Source of the DNA: Ascaphus truei
Taxonomy: Eukaryota > Chordata > Amphibia > Anura > Ascaphidae
Reading direction: 5' to 3'
Length of the DNA stretch: 64,000 bases
Assembly: GCA_036426205.1 (NCBI GenBank)
Contig: CM071571.1
Coordinates: 114,251,306 to 114,315,305 of the forward strand
Part shown: piece by piece, positions 10,310 through 21,169 of the stretch
Layout: each line of letters begins with the position of its first letter
How positions within the stretch are numbered: the first letter of the stretch is position 1
Translations under genes and position numbers: made by a program
The notes under the pieces: generated by a model
The model's database searches: none
Told to the model about the DNA's origin: nothing
The model's input: only the letters and a program-made list of their open reading frames with translations

Positions 10310-10910
10310 AAATAAAGGTACACAGGGTCCCTGGTGATGCCTCAGGGGCCCATTCTTCACATTGTAAATTATAGAACAGCACAGTCCATAGAATTAGGTA
10401 CACAGGGTCCCCCAGCTCCAACTGAAAGGGGCACGTCCCTATCTTGAGCGAGATGCTAGGTTCACACTCCCTTGATGATTTACCACAGGGTGCGCCCCTA
10501 TTAGCACATTTTAGGTACCCAGGGTCCCCCGCAACAACTAGAAAGGCCCTGGCCTCAGATTATCTATTAGGCAGCTTGAAGGGTACATGCTCCCTGGATT
10601 TCCCATCAGGGAGCGCCCCAACTTCTGGTCTGTTTGAGATGATGGGTACACACTCTCTGGATTTCCCTTCAGGGTGCACCCCAACTAGCACAGTTCGTCG
10701 TGCACAGGTACACAGGATCCCCAGCAACAACTGAAAGGTCCTGTGCCTATTTTGAATATGATGAAGGGTCTTCACATTCCCTGGTAACATGCCCTCAGGG
10801 TACGCCCCATCACATTCTTTCTTTCGGTAAAAGTCTAGGTAACCCCCTCCCTGGTGTCGCCTCAGAGAGAGGTTCCCCCCTTCCTTAACGTGGATGGGTG
10901 GCCATGGTCC
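10310..10910. repeat. Irregular tandem repeat, units of about 115 and 190 bp
   Basis: The phrase ggtacacagggtccc (or close variants) recurs at about 10,316, 10,401, 10,511 and 10,706. Each is followed by a caacaactgaaagg-like block, a cacactccctgg-like block and a cagggtgcgcccc-like block. The unit near 10,511 contains the last two blocks twice. Units differ by many substitutions, so this is an old minisatellite. The frames running through it are products of the repeat. Confidence 0.65.
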
Positions 10911-12230
10911 CTGGTAGAGCATCAGGGGCCTGGCCCCGGCCTCTTTTACTGCCAGCTGCAAAGTCCTAAAAAGCCTGCCCTGTTGCTGCATCTCAGCAGC
11001 GCCTCAAATCGTAGCACTACTACCGCCCCTCCCCCCCCCCCCTCTTGGAGATCTAGCTACAGTTCTGTGTGCTGGTTACCTGTGAGGGTCCAGGAGAGAT
11101 GAGCTTCTGCGATGTTGTAGGGAACTAGAAAGGCTTTAGGTGATCCTTAGGTTCTCTTCATTGGTGACAACACCTCCAGCAGAGCTGGAGGCAGTCCCCA
11201 CCATGACAGTCTTTTCTCCTATACTTCTGCCCAATAGACTGCAACTTAGTCAGAAGTATATCTAAAAGGGATCTATATTGGTGCAGCCACTGCAGGTGGT
11301 ATCTTAGCATTTGTACACAGAAAGCCCAAAGATGGGGGGTGGGGGGCCTCCTGACCTGGAAAATCCGGAAGGATTAGTTTAAAAAGATTATTTGTAAAAG
11401 GACTATATACGCCAAAGTGTCAAATTTTGTTTTCTAGTTTTAGTTTATCATAGGATATACCCAAAGTCTTGGTGTGAAGAGAGAAAATGCAAAAATATAA
11501 CATGTTGATATTCTAAATCATGTTTTCAGGCCCAGGGTATTACAATGTTACTAACAGTCTACCAACGAAGTTTCAGCCCACGACATGAGTACAGTCTATT
11601 CCTATCCATATTGTTCGCCCTGGGCTCAAAGAAAGCTCCGATGATGGAGCTTGGGCAGCCAAATTAGCTGTGTCTTGGTCTCTAACCCCAACTATGTCTG
11701 TGTCCTTAGAGACACAGTTAAGTTACCCATATATTTTCCTTTTGCCCCCCCTCACCCCAGATTTTATTCCCAAGGGCAGGAGAGTGTTAGGGATGTCTCT
11801 CTGGAGACACATCCATGCTCACTCTTTTTTGTTTAAATATTTTCCCGTCATCCCCTCCCCCCCTATTTTTGTTTTTTACCCTGTTGTACCCCTATACCCT
11901 GCCCCTGATTAGCCGCTAGAGGTTGGGTACAATAAAGTGTCAGTAATGCAATTGGGTATAGGCCCCCTGTGCCTATAGCCCTCTGGGACCATTTTTGTAT
12001 ATCTGCCAGGGACTGACCGGGAATCTACCTCGTCCCTCCCAGTAATGGTTATTTGATCTATTTTATAATTATCCGGGTTCCTTATTGACGGCTCCCACTA
12101 CAGACTCAGAAATGGCCACTAAACACTTATGAATACTAAGTCAATACTAGATATAGTACCAAGAAGTGCCAAATTTATTTATTATTATTATTTATTATTA
12201 TTATTTATTTTTGTGCAGTCCACCCCCACC
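10911..12230. other. Non-coding; possible retroelement end
   Basis: No coding signature recognised. A cttccagcagagctgg-like palindrome occurs near 11,175, and a TTA-rich tract at 12,175-12,210 lies just before the DIRS-like coding sequence. Part of it may be untranslated sequence of that DIRS element, but I see no inverted-terminal-repeat structure. Confidence 0.35.
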
Positions 12231-13180
12231 CCCAGCCTTCCCTTTTTCTATGTTGACTTGCCGGAATGTGAGGGGCTGTTAGAGCATAGCGCTGAGCTCA
12301 TGAAGGATCTAGGTGTGCCAATAGCGCATGACAAAACCGAGGGCCCCGTCGGCACTTGATCGTTTTTGGTTATAGAAATAGATACAGTGGCCAATAGTTT
12401 CCGCAGGACAAGTTGGTGAAATTGAGGGACCTGATTCAGGCATGTATGAGCGCAAAGCAGGTCACCCTATGGCAGATGCAGGCTTGACTGGGCCTCCTAC
12501 ATTTCACATGTTTTTAAACAGATGGTTAGTTAGATCAACCGCAGGGGTAATTCGGAAACTCCATCACATTAGGGCCACAAAGGAATTGAAAGCTGGTTTT
12601 AAAGATGGGAGATACTCTTACAGAATTTAAATGAGCAGAAATTATGGATAGACAGAGGCTAGAGCAACCAAGAACTACAGCTTATTACAGGTGTAGAAGG
12701 GTACCTGTGTTTTCGCGCATACTTTAAATGGGATAGGTGGGCTGAGCCTTGGCCATAGACATGGGGGGGGGGGGGGAGAGACAGGATTATAGCAAAATGT
12801 TGCATTTCTACAACTTTTTCTCATTATAGTAGAAATTGTGCAATGGGCTATGGTACTGAGCAACAAACACATAGTATTATGGTCTGATAACCTAGGCGTA
12901 GTATGCGCAGCAAAAAGCCTCTCAGTGACATCAGGCCCAGTGATTAGGCTCTGTGAAGGCTGGTGGTGAGATGCATGGAATACATCAATTTCAAAGCTAA
13001 GCACATCCCAAGGAGACTGAACGCAATAACAGGTGCCCTGCCATTGTTTAACTGTGTGATGGTTAGGCAAGCAGCACCACAAGCTAAGATCTAACATGCC
13101 TGTGTCACTTTTGGCAGATTGGGATATCAGACTGAAGGAGCTGGTTCAAAGGTTTCTAGCCCCCCCACACATGGAAATCT
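12231..13180 (+). pseudogene. DIRS-like reverse transcriptase / RNase H fragment
   Basis: Translated pieces fit the DIRS group: LGVPIAHDKTEGPVGT at 12,310-12,358, then KLVKLRDLIQACMSAKQVTL in another frame (12,410-12,470), FLNRWLVRSTAG and HHIRATKELKAGF (12,510-12,600). A block with VLWSDNLGVVCAAKS (about 12,860-12,915) and FKAKHIPRRLNAITGAL (about 12,990-13,040) corresponds to the RNase H region and its usual VPGxxNxxADALSR end. There are several frameshifts and a G-tract. The tyrosine recombinase expected in full DIRS elements is not visible, so this is a fragment. Confidence 0.75.
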
Positions 13181-13310
13181 TACCTTAACAATTGGCAATA
13201 ATGGCTCACATTCTCAAAAGCGCCCAGAAAAAAGGGTAAGATGTGCAGCAACTCCTGCTCCCTAGGCTCCTTCTAGCCCACAAACATGCTAGTGTATAAC
13301 ATGCTGTAGA

Positions 13311-13745
13311 ATCAGAATGGCTGTCCTTCATTTGCCTTTAAGATGATGTCACTAAGCCGGCGTCACATGGTATTTCAGCCAATCAGATTGTCGGAACCAA
13401 TTCCACAATTTGAGTGGTTGTTGTACACCATGTGACTCCCTTTGGATGACGTCACATACTTGACCTAAAATGACTCTATCACATGATGTACAACAACCAA
13501 TCAAATTGAGGAATTGGTTCCCACGATTTGATTGGCTGAAATACCATGGGACGCCGCCATGTTGGATTTAGTGACGTCATCTTAAAGGCAAATGAAGCAC
13601 AGCCATTCTGATTGGCTGGCATCATTCCCTTTAAGTGACGTCATTAAAAAAATTAAAGTCGGCACATGGTTTTAACAGCCAATCAGATGGCTGTTAAACC
13701 AGTTCCAGCCAAAATGTGACATTACAAGTCCTATTTAAGGCCGTT
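13311..13745. promoter_or_regulatory. Promoter-like palindrome: CCAAT boxes, CRE sites, TATA-like element
   Basis: Bases 13311-13435 pair with 13487-13612 as an imperfect long inverted repeat. Within and just after it are three perfect TGACGTCA sites (13447, 13572, 13636) and at least five CCAAT or ATTGG boxes (near 13379, 13497, 13529, 13611 and 13679). A TATA-like ctatttaagg lies at 13731-13740, and a splice-donor-like aag/gtacgt at 13961 follows a transcribed-looking stretch. TGACGTCA is the CREB/ATF site and CCAAT the NF-Y site. The clustering suggests a promoter carried by the large element that begins here; activity is inferred only. Confidence 0.5.
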
Positions 13746-14489
13746 ATGCCTCATTTGAGCCCACGAGGAAGACGAGACAACATCGGTTGGGATCTACCAT
13801 GAGGTTTTATGGATTGACAAATGAACACAGAAGATAAAGAAGATCAAGAAATAATTACAGATGAAGATAGAAGAAGCTGATTAAAGATAGAAAAAAGAAG
13901 ATTTGGGTACCTGAACCGGATCTTCATGGCGGATGGCATCGAATGCTGTTTGAGGCCTTTAAGGTACGTGATCTTCCTGTTTCCCTGGGAGTCGGGGGGC
14001 CAGCGCTTCTAATGGTAAGTAATATATTGAATGTTTGTAAATGTATTTTTTTTACAGGTTTTTACATTGGATGTTTTTGAATTTTTTGGGGGGGGCACAT
14101 TGACTGATAATATATTAATCTACAGTATATCACTTTAGGGTACAGATCAATACATTATTAGGGCAATATTTTGGGGGCATTTCTGACTTTGCATTGCTGC
14201 TGTTTTTTTCAATGTCAGTTTATTATGTGGATGTCATTGTTTGGTATTTTTCTGCTTTATTGAAATAAAATGTTGGCGAGTGTTTTTCGTTTTTAATTAA
14301 TTATGTATTGTGTTGGCTAATGCGTTTAATGGTTGTTTCTGGTATATTTTTAATTTATTTCTTTGTAGTTTAATGTTTCAATTAATTCATTAATGTTGTA
14401 TTAATTATTTGTTTTGATTGGTTAATGTTACTATTAATTTCGAGTTGGTTTAGTAATTAATTTGTTTGATTGGTTACTGTTTTAAATAA

Positions 14490-14507
14490 TTGTGAGATGT
14501 TTTATTA
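14490..14507. repeat. Left 18-bp target-site duplication of the Penelope element
   Basis: ttgtgagatgttttatta is identical to 19464-19481 and brackets the Penelope copy. Confidence 0.85.
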
Positions 14508-14956
14508 TAAGAAAAAAATGTGTGGTGCTCTCAAGACAAACCGTATTGCAAAAATGATATATAGAAATGGAAGACAACCCTTAATAATTGTTATAATGAG
14601 ATGTCTCTAGGATGCAGCCCGGTAAAAATACTATCCCACAAAGCCAGGTAGTAAGGAAAGTATCAATAACACCTGCAGGTGACCGATAGATGAAACTTCC
14701 TTAGAACAGACATAATGGCATGGACAACATGGAATAAACTCACTTGGGAATCTTCATCCACAATAAACAGCAAGTCCAATGTATCCAGTGTCCTTTTTAG
14801 GGTTGAATGTGCGTCCGTTAACAGGGAATCTTGATGCAGAAAACGAAGGAGGAAAAAACGAAGCACTATATCCAGCTGTAAATACAGCAATGAAACCAAC
14901 AGGAGTACGTACCAAAATAAAAGCTATTTAATGGGTCAGAACAAAGTAACAAAACA

Positions 14957-14997
14957 CACCTACGCGTTTCGGACCTCTACAGTCCTTTATCAAGGTG
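14957..14997 (-). ncRNA. Hammerhead ribozyme motif in Penelope 3' terminal region
   Basis: Minus strand: helix I 4 bp (14994-14997 with 14957-14960), core UUGAUAA (14993-14987) plus one extra A, helix II GGAC with GUCC around a 7-nt loop, GAAA at 14970-14967, 2-bp helix III with GC loop, cleavage predicted after A14961. As in the motif at 1524-1590, U3 and A8 replace C3 and G8 of the consensus. Its place in the terminal non-coding part of a Penelope element agrees with the known occurrence of hammerheads in such elements. Confidence 0.72.
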
Positions 14998-15755
14998 AAT
15001 ACAACAATAAACTGCAGAGTGCAATTTATACTTACCACATAGAACGCGTGGGCCAGTTGCAGGAACTTCCGGGTACGTCACATGGGTCGGGTGATTAACC
15101 CATGACCCGTGACGCACACCCGTTCGTTCACGTAGCAACGTCGCATAGTCAGTAACCTGGGGCAGCGTCAAGCGCAAGGGGGTGGGAGAAACACTGCTCG
15201 TGTGTAAACTAAACACTCCCACAGCCAGTGCCTCCCACTCCATATAGAAAACAACGCATGACGTCACTCCGTCGATCGACACGTGACCAACGGGGTCAAA
15301 ACGCTAAGTGTAACTAAGCAACATGGCCCTATGCGTCCCGTGGTGTACATACATCAAAAACAAAAAAAAACTTTATTAAAGACAAATTGTAAAAACACTC
15401 GCGATGAGGGAATATATGAATAGTTTAAAAAAAGGTTAAAAACAATTAGTGATAACCTATGATATCAGATTATCAAGATCCTCATTGTTAGTTGTACTGT
15501 ATTGTAAGGGTATAACTGGAGCACACATATATTGTGAAATGAATAAACTTACACATAGAATAATACCACATAATCTGGCTCCACTACCCAGAGAGATGAT
15601 GAAAAGAGACCTTGTTTTATATAATTTGAATTGTTAGTATATCTCTCAGAGACATATAACCTATACATTTGCCTAAGTCTAACAATATAACTCGATATCA
15701 CTCTGCGTCTTCTGTCACACTCATAGTAAGCTTACATAATTAATATGGCACAGAA

Positions 15756-16845
15756 TTAAGTATCCAGCAGAAGAGACCCAATATCCCAGTCTGAATTCAG
15801 ACCATATGGGATACGCCTTTGTAAGGTAAATATCCAATAGAGTTCTCTTCTGTTTAGAATACTTAATCTGTTACCACCTCGGATGGGACTAGGTACATGT
15901 TCAATACCCAGGATAAACATATTACTTGAATCACCCATACTGCAATGGCTAAAATGTTGGGATACAGGATGACTTAAATCTTTTTTTATTATCAGTCTTA
16001 GGTGTTCGAGTATACAAACTTTCAAATTCCTAATAGTCCTCCCTATGTATTGTTTCCCGCAACCGTAACTTAACAGATAAACCACATAGGTGGTGTCACA
16101 ATTGATAAACGATTTCATATAGTATTTTTTACCAGTTTTAAAGTAAAATAATTCTTTTTTGTTATCCATATGTTTGCAAATGTTGCATTTGGAGCATGCA
16201 TAGTTGCCCTTAGGCAATTTATTGACTGGTGCTTTTTCTGAAGAGAACAAACTGCCCGATACATGATTGGCAATTGTTTTTGCTCTGCTGAATACTATCT
16301 TTGGTCCCTCCTCATATACAGAATGTAACAAAGGATCTGCTGCTAACACTCCCCAATGTTTATGAATGGTTTCTCTGATTTTTTTAGATTGATTGTTATG
16401 TTGAGTAACAAAATATGGAGAATGTATGGGTTGTTTAGCTATCTTGTTGTTTTTTACTTTATTCAATAAAGCAGATCTATCTAAATTGCTCAATTCCCTG
16501 AAAGTCTTATTAAGATCATCTCTCAAATAACCTCTAGATTCAAAACGCTCCATCAGATCCTTAGATTGTTTTACAAAGTCCTCATCATTTGTACAAATCC
16601 TTCTCAACCTAATAAGTTGGCTTTTTGGTATTCCTTTAATCAAGGATTTGGGGTGGCAGCTGTCAGCTCGCAAAAATGTGTTTCGTGAATTTTCTTTGCG
16701 ATACACCGTTGTGATAATATTTTTGTGCATATTAACAGAAAGAAATAAATCTAAAAAGTGAATGTGGTGAACGTTGTGATTTGAAGTGAATTTCAAATTA
16801 AATTCATTATTGTTTAAATACTCTGAACAAAAGAAGAGAGTGTGT
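15756..16845 (-). pseudogene. Penelope RT C-terminal region, Cys cluster and GIY-YIG endonuclease
   Basis: In the frame 16928-15756 (390 codons; about the first 34 are out of the true frame) the RT thumb region has HIHFLDLFLSVNMHKN. A C-x2-C-x2-C cluster follows (residues 245-251, ACSKCNICKH). The GIY-YIG domain starts at residue 281 (TYVVYLLSYGCGKQYIGRTI), with R300 and E308 at the places of the catalytic Arg and Glu. The domain nicks target DNA in endonuclease-bearing Penelope elements. This part is the best preserved of the copy, with no stop for over 350 codons. Confidence 0.88.
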
Positions 16846-17947
16846 GTCCTCGTGCCAAATAAAGATGAGGTCGTCAATATAACGCCTATAGAACGTGATG
16901 TGGTGTCTATAGGGATTCTTATCTCCAAACACGTGGACCGATTCCCACCAACCTAAAAATAGGTTTGCGTAGGATGGGGCAAAACTGGTGCCCATTGCGG
17001 TACCACGTGTCTGGAGATAAAAATCACCATCAAACATAAAATAATTGTGTGTTAACAAAAATTGAATAGCATTTAAAATGAAAGTGCTCTGTGCAGGTGA
17101 AAGCTCTGATCGCTGTAAATAAAACCTGACAGCTGCCAACCCATGCTCATGTCTTATAACTGTGTACAATGATGTGATGTCAAGGCTTAACCATATAAAA
17201 TTTGTTTCCCATCTGATGGAGTCAAGTTGGACCATGAGGTCACTGCTGTCTTTTATGTATGATGGCAATGATTGTACAATAGACTGCAGAAAGTGGTCTA
17301 CATATTTAGAAACACCATCTCCCAAAGATCCAATACTAGCGACTATCGGTCTCCCAGGCGGGGAGACCAACGTCTTGTGGATCTTTGGGAGATGGTGAAA
17401 AATGGGGATGATTGGGTAGGGGCGAAATAGGTATTCTAACTACTTGTCATCAAGAGCGCCCAGAATTGATCCATCATCTAAGAGGGTTCTTAGTTCTTTA
17501 ATGAAAATTGCTGTGGGGTCCCCTCTAAGCAACACATAAGAGGAATTATCATTTAGCTGTCGAAGTGCCTCAGTTTTTTAATCTAATTTGTTCAGCACAA
17601 CGATAGCCCCCCCTTTATCGGCCCCCTTGATGACCAGAGAACTATTGGTTTTCAATGCATTAATTGCCAGTCTTTCTCCATGAGTAAGGTTGTCTGCTCT
17701 ATATTGTAACGGCATAATGGAAAATGAATAACCCCTTGCTAACAGAGATAAATCACGCTCAATTAACTGCTCAAACGTTGTAAGGCAAGGCCCTTTCATG
17801 TGTACCGGGTAAAACACAGATTTATTCCTCAATCCAGAGGATCGTCTACCTAAAAAGGAAGAGGGCACATCAGTGTTATCTACATTTTCATCAACGAGAT
17901 CTTTCATATCTTGCACACAACAGTTCTCATGAAAGCTTAAGGACTTA
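16807..17947 (-). pseudogene. Penelope reverse transcriptase
   Basis: Two frames in the same phase (17916-17578 and 17370-16807) are separated by stop codons near 17,576 and 17,440. Visible RT motifs are ADKGGAIVVLNKLD, PIIPIFHHLPKIHK and PPGRPIVASIGSLGDGVSKY, then WLSLDITSLYTVI (first catalytic Asp), TRGTAMGTSFAPSYANLFLG and RRYIDDLIFIW, the YxDD box with both Asp present. A frameshift near 16,840 leads to the C-terminal part. The RT would act by target-primed reverse transcription. Confidence 0.88.
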
Positions 17948-18430
17948 GGGCCTCATGCAGAGAGCAGCGCTATATAGAATTGGAGAGGGGGAAAAATTGT
18001 AGCTTTTTTGGAGAGTTTTTATCTCCATATGCAGAAAGGGCAGAAAACTGCATTAACAAGCCTTTCTGCATATGGAGAGTTTCAACCAGCGCTATAAGCG
18101 CTGTTGAAACTTGTAGGGAAAAAATTGCGTTTTTTTTTTTTTCCCCTCCACCGGCCGCAGAGCGCCAGCTGCTTGGTGGAGAGGAAAAATGTTGAAAATC
18201 GCGCCATTTTTTTGGCGCGAACAGCCACTAGATGGCGATCGCGGCTCTCTGCATACGGCAGGAAAAAAAACTGGAGAGATTAGAAACTCTCCAGCCGCGC
18301 GGCGAATTTAAAAAAAAAAAAAAAAAAAAATGGCGCTTTTTTTAAAACTTGCCGGTTTCTGCCTTTCTCAAGGCAGAATTCGCCAATTAATGCCGCTTTC
18401 GCTTTTTGCGCTGCTCTCTGCATGAGGCCC
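17948..18430. mobile_element. 483-bp MITE with GGGCCTCATGCAG termini
   Basis: Terminal inverted repeats of about 23 bp begin GGGCCTCATGCAGAGAGCAG on each side. The TTA at 17945-17947 and again at 18431-18433 is the 3-bp target duplication. The TTA/TAA duplication and GGGCC terminus fit PIF/Harbinger-type MITEs. Inside are an A tract at 18,309-18,330 and smaller palindromes (agcgctataagcgct near 18,088). The element sits in the Penelope ORF; insert plus duplication is 486 bp, a multiple of three, and the host frame continues in phase on both sides. Confidence 0.85.
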
Positions 18431-18433
18431 TTA

Positions 18434-19463
18434 ATTCCCATCAGATTGTCACAACTTAATACATCATCACGGTCAGAATCATCAATTGCACCATGTGCTC
18501 CAGAGTCTTTCTGATGGTAAAACCTTTTCAATGTGAGTAGGTGGATATACCTATAAAGATCAATAACAGTCTCAAACAGTTTAAAGTCACTACAAGGGGC
18601 AAACTTCAGGCCTTTGTCCAGGACGGATAGTTCATCCTCACTCAATCTATGATCTGAAAGATTGATGATACCTGTATTCTCAATTAGCAGTTCTTTTTCC
18701 TCTTTTGGGGATTTTTTGGAGTTCCTTTTCTGGCTCCTCCTTGTGCGTCTGTAGTGACCCTGTTTTTTGACCCAAAGAAGGTCCTGGATTCATATTCAGC
18801 ATCCCGTAATTGGTTCGATGACTCGCCATCTCTCCGTTCACTTTGTCTGTCTCCCCCATTACCATGACCAACATTATCTCTGCCATTAGATACCATGGTT
18901 CTTGGAAAGGTATCATAATCTGAACCCTCAGATTCTCCACTAGCTGAATGTGAAAAGGAGATATTCTTTTTTAGTATAGACTTCTTTTGTTGATCCTTTG
19001 ATTTATTTGGTTTATGGGGCGTTGAAGAGTTAAAATTTCTTTTGAAGTTAGGGATTTTTTGCCAGACATAAATCTGGTTACGGGCGTAGTCCTGCTTATC
19101 CCTCTCAAATTTCAATTGCTTTTTGGCCATGAGTTCTTTTTCCATACTTTTAGTATTATTAGATAGAACGAGATCAAGATTATCAAACCCATCCATATCT
19201 TTGTATTGATGTAGATTCTTTTGAAGAGAAACAATTTCTTCCTCTAACGAGGATTTCTCTTTTAACTTAGCTTTAATAATAAGGTCAATCAGGGTAAATG
19301 AACATATGTTAAGTGCCTCCTTCCATTTGGTCTCAAACTCTTGATTGACGAACCCAAATGTAGGTGACTTTTTTATGCGTAAGCCCCTTGGGATTCTTTG
19401 TGTAGTGACATAGTTTTGCAAAGAGATAATGTCCCACCAAAGTCTAATCTTTGTGGAAAGCAT
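18434..19463 (-). pseudogene. Penelope N-terminal coding region
   Basis: The frame 19463-18684 (259 codons) opens exactly at the insertion junction, so its ATG is incidental and the true start was lost. It has a predicted helical, charged part (KAKLKEKSSLEEEIVSLQ) and a Ser/Gly/Asp-rich part. A +1-type shift near 18,684 passes to a second frame with RLSEDELSVLDKGLKFAPCS, which matches the start of the RT-proximal part in other Penelope-like ORFs (the LS..E..LL.KGL.F.P motif). The MITE follows. Confidence 0.75.
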
Positions 19464-19481
19464 TTGTGAGATGTTTTATTA
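19464..19481. repeat. Right 18-bp target-site duplication of the Penelope element
   Basis: Identical to 14490-14507. Confidence 0.85.
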
Positions 19482-20089
19482 ATTAATTGTTTTGATCGGT
19501 TAATGGTTTAATTAATTAATTGTTGATCTGGATATTGCTTGTATTAATTGCATTAGCTGGCTAGTGTTTGTATTTAGTGAATTGTGTTTTTTTGGAGTTG
19601 TGTAATGTTTACTATTGTGTGTTTGGAGCATTCATTTATTTTGATTAGGGTGCCCATTGAGTTCTATAGAGGCTTATCATGCCCATATTATTATATGGAT
19701 ATGATGTACCACTATACTACTCAATGGGTACAGAGTGTGTATAGTGGGTCCGGGGTGGGTGCTTTGGCCTCCCGGGTGGGTAGCGGGGCAGGGTGGGTTT
19801 ACCCTTAATTACTATAGCGGTTATAGGGGACATTAGAATGTATTTGCTATGTATTTCTCTGGCAACTGAGGACAGGGATCTGCACAAGACGCACATCATA
19901 TTGCTGTGGTAAGTAGAACTGTATTTATTTACTTTATTTATGCTGGTTAATGTTGTGTTTAATAATGGGCAAATAATCTATTATCCATATTTGGATAATA
20001 GTTATTTTGCACATTACTGTACTGTGGGGGGAAATTGATTGAAATGTAAGCCATGTTTATTTGTTGACATACAGGGTTTGGTACCTTAG

Positions 20090-20460
20090 GTCTTCAGGGA
20101 CCTATGGAGACCACCTGAGGACCCCCGGATGCCCATGGGTACCACCTGGGGACCCACGGGGGACACCTGCGGGGAAGAACATGGGGCCCCACAGCTGTGC
20201 GGGCCCCGCGGACCCGCAGGGACCAACCGAGGGCCCCCAGACTCCATGGGAACCACCCGAGGGCCTCAGGCAACTGTGGGTTGACCCGGGCGGGCCCACA
20301 AGTGGATCCCATTGTGGCACACGGTGACCAGCAGGGACCACCTGGAGGCACACAGCGCCTAGCAGGGACCACCCAGAGACCCCAGACCCTGTGGGCACCC
20401 CCATCTGGTGCACTGTGGGGTCTGCGGAAACCCGTCAGGACAACCGGGGACTCCCATAGG
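20090..20460. repeat. GC-rich minisatellite (gggaccaccyg...acccc type)
   Basis: Short variants of gggaccacc followed by gaggaccccc or ggggaccc recur about every 25-35 bp. Frames of 90-100 codons on both strands are repeat products rich in Gly, Pro and Trp. A related block lies at 52,020-52,420 in the 6.9-kb element. Confidence 0.65.
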
Positions 20461-20689
20461 CCTGGGGTATTAGCCCTGTATGTTAAAAAATAAATAATGG
20501 TTTTACATTATTGGGTGCATGGGGGGGGTGTATTGATGTTTATTAAATATTGCTATGTTTATTATGGCCTAGGAGGATTTTTTTGGGGCTGTTGTGTGTG
20601 TATTGTTTTTATTGTGGGTAGCGGGGGTGGGTGAAGGGGGTATTAGCCCCAAGGAAGGGTGTTTAGGCCTTGCGGGTGGGTAGCAGGAG

Positions 20690-20900
20690 GGTTAGTCCCT
20701 TCCTTACCTTAGCGGTATTAAAAGCTAAGGTAATGAAGGGGTTAAGCCCACCCGCAACCCCCCCGCAAGGCCTAAACACCCACCAAGGGCCAAATGCCCC
20801 CTTCACCCAACCCCGCTACACAAAATAAGCCTGGCACGGGTGGTTAATCCCTTCATTGCCTTCGCCGTTAGCCGCTAAGTTAATGAAGTGGCTGTAAATG
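20690..20900. repeat. Short hairpins with the agcggtta / cattaccttag motif
   Basis: ccttaccttagcggtatt (20,700-20,717) pairs with agctaaggtaatgaagg just downstream. A variant follows at 20,845-20,890 (cccttcattgcc with ttaatgaag). The same hairpin family recurs at 48,780, 49,055, 49,924, 53,520, 54,155 and 54,305. Confidence 0.6.
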
Positions 20901-21169
20901 CATTTTTCCTGCTTCGGATGCATGCCGGGGGGCTCCGGTGCTGGTTTTAATGGCTATCAGCTCCGGAGACCCCAGGCATAAATCCGAGGCAGGGAAAAGG
21001 CCCACATTTTTTGTAAGTCCTGCATCGCCGCTCATCGACGCTTTTCCCCACCAATCTGCCAACTTTTTCTGGCGTTTAGATTTGGGGACAAAATTGCCAT
21101 TTTTGGGGCGTAATGGACAGCAATAAGCGGCGATCGCCGACTCGCGGCTGCTAGAATCGCGCATTTATG

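Larger units (their letters stand above)
14508..19463 (-). mobile_element. Penelope-like (Neptune-type) retroelement, 5'-truncated, with nested MITE
   Basis: Bounded by an 18-bp duplication, read on the minus strand. Coding order is an N-terminal Lys/Asn/Ser-rich part (19463-18684), a linker (18645-18434), reverse transcriptase (17916-16807), then a Zn-finger-like Cys cluster and a GIY-YIG endonuclease domain (to 15756). A non-coding 3' region with a hammerhead motif (14957-14997) follows. Coding sequence begins exactly at the duplication, so the 5' end was lost at insertion. Two frameshifts (near 18,680 and 16,840) and at least two stops (near 17,576 and 17,440) inactivate it. RT plus GIY-YIG on one ORF defines endonuclease-bearing Penelope elements. 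Confidence 0.88.

Noticed and set aside
20061..20493. Frames of 88-103 codons on both strands
   Set aside because: GC-rich minisatellite, no protein signature.
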